From CAZQGO01 sp964593065 (lineage in GTDB: Bacteria; Oederibacteriota; JAAXVQ01), in the NCBI GenBank assembly GCA_964593065.1, contig CAZQGO010000018.1, positions 1 through 64,000 of the forward strand: 64,000 bases of DNA, written 5' to 3'. The position numbers and the translations under genes were made by a program. Below, in pieces: positions 27,801 through 33,948 of this stretch (positions are counted from its first letter, which is position 1; every line of letters starts with the position of its first letter). The notes beneath the pieces were generated by a model. That model did not search any database. It worked only from the letters and a program-made list of their open reading frames with translations, and was not told the origin of the DNA.

Positions 27801-28380
27801 AACGCAAGATCACCGCGTTGCCCGCCAGCACCAGCAGCAGCGCGGGCAGGCCCAGCGCCAGGATCCGCAGCACCTGCCGCAAACTCCCGATGCGCAGGGA
27901 GGCTTCCTTGCTGAAAATGGCCAGGCCGATGCCCGTTACGCCCAGAATCACCAAGGGCAGCGCGAGCAGGAATTTTTCCATGAACAGGGAAGGCTGGGCT
28001 GCCAGCAACAGCACGATCCCGCCGCCCAGCAGCCAGGCCTTGGAGATGGACACGGAGACGGCGTCCCAGCGTTCCCAGCGGGCGCGGAGCCGCGTCCGCC
28101 AGTCTTCGCGGACTTCCCGGCCGGGTGCTTCCCGGCGGGCGGGCGGCGCGGCAACGGGAGGCGGTGCCTCCGCGGCGGCCGGCGGACGGGCCGCCGTCTC
28201 GAAACGCTTCCACCAGGCGGCCAGCCGTTCCAGGAGATTTTCCAGGACCGTCACGGCGCGCTTGAGCCGGGCGTCTCCGAGCAAGGCCAGTCCCAAGGGC
28301 AGGAGGCTGGCGGCCGTGAGCCACAAGCCCGCGGCCATCCGTTCCGTGAGAATTTCGACCTGGCCCCAGATCAAGCCCAC
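24853..28380 (-). CDS. GT39-like membrane glycosyltransferase with two tandem PA14-like domains
   Basis: 1175 residues from GTG 28380, but coherent coding continues in frame to a stop at 28491-28489, adding a segment (SPSAYGYLAAAVGLIWG) that completes the first helix. No ATG, GTG or TTG exists there; an ATT at 28482 lies 9 nt after AAGGAG. Residues 1-370 are extra helices and a Pro/Ala-rich cytosolic loop. The GT-C core follows, with D408-E409 in GIEGDEAAAI. The periplasmic end carries two PA14-like modules (LEGRYWSNPDWAGKP ... LLFAWSSP, and LLETFYHSNDWTGEP ... FKFWWTPPGG), each about 130 residues. It is the largest of three related proteins in this run. Confidence 0.75.
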   Translation of the reverse strand: MGLIWGQVEILTERMAAGLWLTAASLLPLGLALLGDARLKRAVTVLENLLERLAAWWKRFETAARPPAAAEAPPPVAAPPARREAPGREVREDWRTRLRARWERWDAVSVSISKAWLLGGGIVLLLAAQPSLFMEKFLLALPLVILGVTGIGLAIFSKEASLRIGSLRQVLRILALGLPALLLVLAGNAVILRWVHQNGQKELLGIVLNAAGILILLALLPARFPDPEAEAGSPLEAFSGAARTRGGVWVKVALAALGAVLLYFCREAAAGRDLWRALALAGAGLFALGLSFPWTRRPSATPGREAGPAARLSLNLIRLLAFGVALYLGYHGQKLIAAEKIYAGLFYFGAAAVGLILAFREPAGPQDRWREQPLAWYWELAGVLAVMAVAVWLRIHLLEQIPFGIEGDEAAAIINAREILNSPTDSILAHFAGQPVFYLGPLKIAHQLFGLSNFGIKAMALLYGLLDILALYWLARLLYGPRTALAAASLLTLARWHIHFSRFGYGNTLLILMLTLGFYFLLKGLVTRRKWHFVFSGVALSLSVQTEVAARLVPLICAGLLVFLAAGQRHFFRRNARPLLALMLGVWLAGGAFYILLGKSTTALMGRANSVSIFSNDPNAPRDIAAGFVGSLRSSLTMLNWHGDYRPRHNGGLTGEPMLDFWSAVLFGLGFCYSLYYWKRLRYFVLLLWFLGFMSASIFAIEAPQAHRAFGIVPAVILFMGAFLDRARRLLRETLGRPGVWAGGLAFLVLLVPIARTNYHKYFDTLPSFDAACCESAKYIASLGPRWENFIMTAYLWQGHPPFQAYAGNISGRFFYTAADVVPVRLAGDKNVCYTFILEYPPLLPSIAYFYPGGHEHEMSHPKYGLMFRTWEVTHEQIEATRGLEGRYWSNPDWAGKPAQERKIPDVNLVFNAAGWPLPGGGSADWSGTVWIPHLGRYVFYLYGTDFAEVRIGTRTLLTAGGGREAVQTVRLGGGLHRLRIRARHETPGGRLLFAWSSPDEIRYYNIYKSPYNVPFAKQPVPPTHLFTYPEPKGLLETFYHSNDWTGEPVHQQVQPALLFVWMGSPYALPLPVSAEWRGWITTGSPGSYRFDLEQTGYGEVVIDGKTVVTSGSPPPGYGAPSPASNPVPLSPGRHSLRVRWLAQHGAMFKFWWTPPGGKREIVPAWVLTPAEESP

Positions 28381-28512
28381 GGCCGCGGCCAGATAACCGT
28401 AGGCGCTGGGCGAACGGAAAATTTTGAACCACGCCGGCCGCCGGTCCTCCGGGGACCGCGGGGCGGAAAACCAGTTTGAAATTTGGAATCACTCCTTACG
28501 GATACGATGTAC

Positions 28513-28540
28513 GGGCCCGGGCGGCGCTCCGCCCGGGCCC
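28513..28540. other. Perfect 12-bp inverted repeat with 4-nt loop
   Basis: GGGCCCGGGCGG (28513-28524), loop CGCT, then CCGCCCGGGCCC (28529-28540). It lies between the NHL gene stop (28589) and the next gene start. No T-run follows on the minus strand, so it is not a typical intrinsic terminator. It could attenuate transcription or stabilise an mRNA end. Confidence 0.6.
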
Positions 28541-28588
28541 GCGGTCCTGCCGAAGCGTCGCTGCTGGCACCGCTTCCGCAATCTTCGC

Positions 28589-29689
28589 TTACTGGCTCTT
28601 CTGGCCTTTCAACTGCACGTAGCGGTCGATGCCGCCGGGTGCCGGCAGGTAGATATTTCCCTCCTGATCGATGGCCACGGTGGAGGGATAAGTGATTTTG
28701 ATCTGCCCGACCAGTTTTCCCTGCAGGGAATAGACCCAGATATAGCTGTTTTGAAAATCATTCACGTACACTTCGTTGCCCCACACGGTGACGCCGGTGG
28801 TGTTGTTCGAAGGCACGAACTTCAGCGGCCAGGCCCTCCGGAACGCGCCTTCGGGCGAGAAGACCTGGATGCGCTGGTTGCCATGATCCACAACGTAGAT
28901 GTTTCCCTTGGCGTCCGTGGCCAAGCGGGAGGGGTTCTTCAGCTTGCCCTTGGCCGTGCCCGGCCCGGCGAAGCGCCGCAGCTCCTTCCCCTCGGGGGAG
29001 TAACGGACGATTTTCATGTCCTGCGAGTCCGACACCAGCACGTCCCCGTTGGCCGCCACTGCGATCGCCACGGCGTTGCGCGCCGGCCAGCGCCGCACCC
29101 AGTCCCCGCCGGGGGTAAAGACCGAGACTTCCTGGTTGACCTGGTCCAGGACATAGATGTTGCCCTTGGCATCGATGGCCACGTCCGTGGGCGAGAAGTT
29201 CTCCCGCTGCGCGCCCTCGGAAGTGATGGCCATGAGAAATTCGCCGGTCGTCGCTTTCCAGGCCAGGACCTTCTTCCATTCCGAGTCCACCAGGAAGAGG
29301 CGGCCCTGGCCGTCGATCTTCTCGGTCATCGTGCCCTTGAAGGCCTGCAGGCGCTGGGGTTCGCCGCGCTCGCCGAAAGTGGCCACGGCTTTCAAGGCCC
29401 GCTGGCGGTCCACCTTGCCCTTGAACAGGACCACCACTTCCACCGCCACGAGCACGGCAATGACGCCCAGAATAACCATGATGACGGAGCGGGGCTTTTC
29501 CCCTCCCGCCGGGGCCGCGGGCGGCATGCCCGTCGCGGTCTGGGCGGCAGAAGCCAGCGGCGGCTCCTGGACCGCCGCGCCGCCGGCCTGCGCCCGGCCG
29601 CGGGCGCCGCGGCGGACGGATGAATCCCTCGAACCGGCCAAGGTTTTTTGGTTCCTGGCCTTTCCCGTTGTTTTCTTTCCCGTTGCCAT
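28589..29689 (-). CDS. Membrane-anchored NHL beta-propeller protein (1)
   Basis: 366 residues. A basic tail (residues 1-65, rich in Lys, Arg, Ala and Gly) is followed by one helix (SVIMVILGVIAVLVAVEVVVLF) and then a periplasmic propeller of NHL repeats, with units such as PTDVAIDAKGNIYVLDQVNQEVSVF and PSRLATDAKGNIYVVDHGNQRIQVF. NHL propellers bind proteins, glycans or act as scaffolds; no catalytic residue is evident. It is one of three consecutive NHL genes downstream of the Agl23-like gene. Confidence 0.85.
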   Translation of the reverse strand: MATGKKTTGKARNQKTLAGSRDSSVRRGARGRAQAGGAAVQEPPLASAAQTATGMPPAAPAGGEKPRSVIMVILGVIAVLVAVEVVVLFKGKVDRQRALKAVATFGERGEPQRLQAFKGTMTEKIDGQGRLFLVDSEWKKVLAWKATTGEFLMAITSEGAQRENFSPTDVAIDAKGNIYVLDQVNQEVSVFTPGGDWVRRWPARNAVAIAVAANGDVLVSDSQDMKIVRYSPEGKELRRFAGPGTAKGKLKNPSRLATDAKGNIYVVDHGNQRIQVFSPEGAFRRAWPLKFVPSNNTTGVTVWGNEVYVNDFQNSYIWVYSLQGKLVGQIKITYPSTVAIDQEGNIYLPAPGGIDRYVQLKGQKSQ

Positions 29690-29754
29690 GTTGTCGCCTC
29701 CTCTAAAGAATCTCGTCGGCGGGAGGGCAAATGGCCCTCCGGCTTCCGTCCCGC

Positions 29755-30867
29755 TTATTCGGTCGGGGGTGCCAGTTTCACGACCTGCCCGCGGTTCATG
29801 TTGCAGACATAAACGGCTCCCGCCGCATCCACCGCCAGTCCCATGGGAGCCTCAAAGTAGTTCTTGCCGGCCTGGTTGCCCCAGGAGCCGAGGTATTTTC
29901 CGTCGCGGCGGTATATCCAAACCATCTGGTGCTGCGCATCCGAGGCGTATACGCGGCCGGATCCGTCCACGGCCACCATGGGCCAGGCCACGCCGCTTTT
30001 CCAGCCTTTGACCCGGATTTGGCGCAGATATTTCCCGTCCGGGGTGAAGACCTTGATCCTGCGGTTGCCGGCATCTCCGACGTAGATCTCGTTCTGCCGG
30101 TCCACATAAATTCCAAAGGTTTCCTGAAAGCGGTCCTTGCCCGCGCCGTACTCGCCCCAGCGCTTCAGAAGATCGGCGTCGGCGTTGAATTTCTTCACGC
30201 AGGAGTTTCCCGTGTCCGCCACGTAGATATTCCCTTGGGCGTCCACCGCCACATTGCGCGGCGAGTAAAAGTTCCCGGTCTTGGCGCCGATCTCGCCCAA
30301 GTACTGCCCCTGGGAGGTGAACTTTTGGATGCGGCCGTTCCAGGCGTCCGCGACCAGCACCTCGCCCTGCGCGGTCACGGCCACGCCGGAAGGCTCCTTG
30401 AATTCTCCGGCCGCCTCCCCCGTCGTTCCCCACTCCAGGGCCACCCGGCCGTCCCGTGCGAATTTCACGAGGCGGTTGTTGCCCAAGTCCGCCACGTACA
30501 CGTCGCCTTCCGCGTCCACGGCGATGCCGCGGGGAGCGGACAGGGGCTTCTCGCCCGCGGGAATCTCGAATGTTTGCAGGATCCGCACGGGCAGCAGCTT
30601 CGCCGGCGGCCCCTGGCGCAACTTGCCGATGACCGCCAGTAAAACCACCGCGGCCACCACCACCCCGAAAATGACCTTGCCGCGGTTGGCCGCCGGTGGG
30701 GCGGGCTTGGGCGCCCGGGCCGGCTTGCCGGCTTCGGGTTTGGAGGCTTGCGTTTTTACCGCGACGCGGCGTTTTTTGCCCGCCGCAGCGGCCGGGGCCT
30801 TGGGCGCAGACGTTTTGGCCGCGGCCGCTCTGCCTGTCCTGGATTTTGCCTTGCGCGTTTTCGCCAT
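29755..30867 (-). CDS. Membrane-anchored NHL beta-propeller protein (2)
   Basis: 370 residues. The N-terminal 65 residues are almost entirely Lys, Ala, Pro and Arg (MAKTRKAKSRTGRAAAAKTS...), resembling histone-H1-like tails. A single helix (VIFGVVVAAVVLLAVIG) follows, then about six NHL repeats (PRGIAVDAEGDVYVADLGNNRLVKF, PRNVAVDAQGNIYVADTGNSCVKKF and others). Inside-positive topology leaves the propeller in the periplasm. The neighbours and the family resemblance to the flanking NHL genes suggest tandem duplication. Confidence 0.86.
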   Translation of the reverse strand: MAKTRKAKSRTGRAAAAKTSAPKAPAAAAGKKRRVAVKTQASKPEAGKPARAPKPAPPAANRGKVIFGVVVAAVVLLAVIGKLRQGPPAKLLPVRILQTFEIPAGEKPLSAPRGIAVDAEGDVYVADLGNNRLVKFARDGRVALEWGTTGEAAGEFKEPSGVAVTAQGEVLVADAWNGRIQKFTSQGQYLGEIGAKTGNFYSPRNVAVDAQGNIYVADTGNSCVKKFNADADLLKRWGEYGAGKDRFQETFGIYVDRQNEIYVGDAGNRRIKVFTPDGKYLRQIRVKGWKSGVAWPMVAVDGSGRVYASDAQHQMVWIYRRDGKYLGSWGNQAGKNYFEAPMGLAVDAAGAVYVCNMNRGQVVKLAPPTE

Positions 30868-30881
30868 GGCGTCTTACCCTC

Positions 30882-31835
30882 CTAGGGATTGAGTTTATAC
30901 AAGCGGTTGGCCGTCATGTCCGTGATGTAGACGCTCCCGTTGCGCGGATCCACGGCTACGCCCAGCGGGGTGGCGAAGGGCTGCTGGGTTTCGGGATCGG
31001 TCTCCAGAAAACCCAGAAATTTGCCCTGGTGGTTGAACATGTGCACCCGGTGCTTGGTGGGGTCCGTGACATACACCCGGTCGCGCTGTCCGTCCAGGGC
31101 AAGATACGGTTCCATGTAGAACTGTTCCTTCTGCCAGCCGTTGACCGGCCAGGAGCGGACGGGCTTACCGTCCGTATCGCAGACCTGGATGCGGAAATTC
31201 AGGCGGTCGCAGATGTACAAGAGATTGTCCGCTCCGATCCGGATGCCGAACGGCTCGTCGAATTCGTCCGGCCCGGATCCCTGCTTGCCCCACATCTTCA
31301 CGAAGGTGCCGTCGGTGGTGAATTTCTGGATCCGCCGGTTGCCGGTGTCCGTGACGTAGGCGAAGCCCTGCTTGTCCACCGTGATATCCCTCGGCCCCCA
31401 GAATCCCCCTTCGCCGGACCACTGGGTGAGATACTTGCCCTGGCGGTCGAACTTCTCGATGCGGTGGTTCCAGGTGTCGGCCACATAGATGAACCCGTCG
31501 GGGCCGGCCGCGATCCCGCCGGGCGTCTTGAACTGTCCATCCCCCGAGCCTTCGCTGCCCCACTGCAGGACGAAACGTCCGTCCGGGCCGAATTTCTGGA
31601 TGCGGTGGTTTCCCGAGTCCACCACGTATACAAATCCGTCCGCATCCACGTCCACGCCGCGGGGATCGGCGAACTGCCCGGGAGCCTGCCCGCGTTCCCC
31701 CGCCGCGGTGAGCGCGTTGCCGGCCCCGGGGCGGGCGCCGCCCTGTTTGCCCCGGATGCCGATCAGGATGGCCACGATCAGGACCAGCACCGTCGCGCCG
31801 ATGACCACTGCCGCCACTTTCTCCTGCTGCCGCAT
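30882..31835 (-). CDS. Membrane-anchored NHL beta-propeller protein (3)
   Basis: 317 residues. It has a short N-terminus and one helix (VAAVVIGATVLVLIVAILIG) without the basic tail of its two neighbours. The rest is a six-bladed NHL propeller, for example PRGVDVDADGFVYVVDSGNHRIQKF and PGGIAAGPDGFIYVADTWNHRIEKF. It is nearest to the Agl23-like gene and may be the ancestral member of the trio. The function is probably recognition or scaffolding at the outer face of the inner membrane. Confidence 0.86.
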   Translation of the reverse strand: MRQQEKVAAVVIGATVLVLIVAILIGIRGKQGGARPGAGNALTAAGERGQAPGQFADPRGVDVDADGFVYVVDSGNHRIQKFGPDGRFVLQWGSEGSGDGQFKTPGGIAAGPDGFIYVADTWNHRIEKFDRQGKYLTQWSGEGGFWGPRDITVDKQGFAYVTDTGNRRIQKFTTDGTFVKMWGKQGSGPDEFDEPFGIRIGADNLLYICDRLNFRIQVCDTDGKPVRSWPVNGWQKEQFYMEPYLALDGQRDRVYVTDPTKHRVHMFNHQGKFLGFLETDPETQQPFATPLGVAVDPRNGSVYITDMTANRLYKLNP

Positions 31836-31919
31836 AAGCTTCCTGCCTCCTTGCCGAGGATTCCGAAACCCCGGGATCCGCGCCGCCCTGCGGCGGCCGC
31901 GGGGTCCCGCCGTGAGGTC

Positions 31920-33899
31920 TTATTGGGCGTTCGCCCAGTACAGGTAGGCGACGTCCTTGCGGACGTAGACGATCATGTCATAGGATCCCAATCCGCTCCA
32001 AGGCTCCCGGTACATGAAGAGCTTCCAGGCCTTCTCCAGCTTCCCGCCCAGGGTGTCGTTGAAAAAGGCCTGCGCATCCGGGGCCCACCACACCCGGAGC
32101 TTGTAGCGCTGTGCGATGTATTTTTCGGCCAAGAGTTCGGCCACCCGGTCATCATGCCCGGGCGCGGCCATTTCCACCCCCGAAATAATCAGTGGATTCT
32201 CCTCGATCGTTCCCGGCGCCTGGCCGGCGGTGAATTTGGGGTAGCCCACGTATTTGAAGTCGCGCAGGTACCAGGCGAAAGGCCAGGAACAATAATCCTC
32301 GCAGGTGATCTTCATGTCCAGCCCGCCGGTCAGGCGTTTGGACATGCTGGTGATCTGCCGGACCACCTGCGGCACGTCGGTGGACGTCTGGACATACACC
32401 AGCTGCTCGGCCGGATTGGCGCCCGCGCCGTAGAAATTCAGCAGGGAGGTATTGTGGATCAGGAAGGTCCCCGGCACGGCGACCGCCACCGCCAGCCAAA
32501 CGCGCCCGGCGGGGAAGCGCTCCCATAACTCGCCCAGAAAATATCCGCACAGGAGAACCATGGGCAGCAGCGGATGCAGAATCAGCCAGGGCATGCGCTC
32601 GCCCGCGAAGGACAGATCCGAGAAGGCGGCCAGGGTCCAGATGCTTAGGAAAACCACGAACAGGTTCCGGCGGCTGTAGGAAAAGTACGCCAGCAGGCCC
32701 GTCCCCAGGGTGATCAGGACCAGGGCGAAGACCAGCCCGAAGGTTTGCCGGCCCTGTTCCACGAAGAGCCACCAGGCCGCGCCCAGGATGACGTAGGCCA
32801 GCAGACGCCAGGCGCGGTTTTGCCGGTCCCGGATGAAACTGTAGTAGATCAGGGCGGCGATGGCGCCCAGCAGGGGAAGGAGTTCGTACAGCGGCAGCAG
32901 GGCGGCGTAGAAATAGACCGGCTGGCTGCCGCGCTGGACCTCGTGCTGGCCGAGCCAGTAGGTCAGGGATTTGGTGAACGCGTCGAAGAAACCCCGCAGA
33001 TGGGTGAACATCGTCGTGTACAAAAGCGCCACGATGCCGAAAAAGACCAGGCAGGAAATCCACAAGGCCCGGCGGGACCGCCACAACTCGCCCAGGGCCC
33101 GCGTGACCTGCGTCTCCTCGGCCGGGGGCCGGGCCGTGTACTCCCACAACCAGCGAAAAAACAGGAAGGACACGAAGATGAACCCGATGATGTAAGTGAC
33201 CTCCTTGGTCGAGAAGGCCAGGCTGAGCGCCGCCGCGCCCAGGTAGAGGTAGCCGGCCCGCCGCGTGTCCAGCCACCGGAAGAGCCCGTAGATCATCAGC
33301 AGCGAAAAGGCGGAGATGTAGATGTCGTTGCGGATGAAGCGCCCGAAATAGGTGAACGAAGGCGACAAGGCGAGCAGGGCGCCGGTGAACAACGCCCCGG
33401 CCCGGCCCAGGTAGGGCCGCAGCGCATAGGCCATGATTACGCAGCCCAAGGAAGCCAACGCGGGCATGATGCGGCAGGTGAAATCCGACGCGCCGAACAG
33501 GTAATAAATGAGCGCGTTGGCGTGGAACAGGAAGGGCCCGTGCATCATGGGATCGTAGCTGTAGCCCGCGCCCTTGAAGAGATTCCAGGCATAAAAGGCG
33601 TGCAGACTTTCGTCGTGGTGCAGTGGTTTCTCCCCCAGCACGTAGAACCGCAGCCATACCGTTACCGCCAAGACGGCCAGCCACAATAAATTCTCCCAGG
33701 TCAGCCAGCCCACGGCCTGCCGGCCGGGGGAGAGTGATTCCGCCGCCGGTCCCGGGCCGGGCGCCGGGCGAGCGGCCTCGGGAACCGTCGCCTTCGGCTT
33801 GGTTTGCTTTTTGGACGGCGGAGTCTCCAATTTGGTTCCACAGTTATCGCAAAACCGGTTGCCGGCGGGATTTTCCGCCCCGCATTTGGGACAAATCAC
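31920..33899 (-). CDS. Agl23-like (TIGR03663) membrane glycosyltransferase-fold protein with N-terminal zinc ribbon
   Basis: 659 residues from GTG 33899, preceded by AAGGAGG at a 5-nt distance. Residues 3-20 form a zinc ribbon (CX2C-X10-CX2C: CPKCGAENPAGNRFCDNC). About 11 helices follow, with the GT-C motif D96-E97 in KPLHHDESLHAFYAWNLFK and the family-specific YSYDPMMHGPFLFHANALIY and STKEVTYIIGF. TIGR03663 proteins are annotated as flippase-activity-associated Agl23 and typically accompany DUF2298 'YYY' proteins in archaea and Chloroflexi, as here with the gene just upstream. Confidence 0.83.
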   Translation of the reverse strand: MICPKCGAENPAGNRFCDNCGTKLETPPSKKQTKPKATVPEAARPAPGPGPAAESLSPGRQAVGWLTWENLLWLAVLAVTVWLRFYVLGEKPLHHDESLHAFYAWNLFKGAGYSYDPMMHGPFLFHANALIYYLFGASDFTCRIMPALASLGCVIMAYALRPYLGRAGALFTGALLALSPSFTYFGRFIRNDIYISAFSLLMIYGLFRWLDTRRAGYLYLGAAALSLAFSTKEVTYIIGFIFVSFLFFRWLWEYTARPPAEETQVTRALGELWRSRRALWISCLVFFGIVALLYTTMFTHLRGFFDAFTKSLTYWLGQHEVQRGSQPVYFYAALLPLYELLPLLGAIAALIYYSFIRDRQNRAWRLLAYVILGAAWWLFVEQGRQTFGLVFALVLITLGTGLLAYFSYSRRNLFVVFLSIWTLAAFSDLSFAGERMPWLILHPLLPMVLLCGYFLGELWERFPAGRVWLAVAVAVPGTFLIHNTSLLNFYGAGANPAEQLVYVQTSTDVPQVVRQITSMSKRLTGGLDMKITCEDYCSWPFAWYLRDFKYVGYPKFTAGQAPGTIEENPLIISGVEMAAPGHDDRVAELLAEKYIAQRYKLRVWWAPDAQAFFNDTLGGKLEKAWKLFMYREPWSGLGSYDMIVYVRKDVAYLYWANAQ

Positions 33900-33948
33900 A
33901 TCTGCCTCCTTGCCCTGGCGCGCCCCGGAAAGCGGCGGCGCCCGGAAA

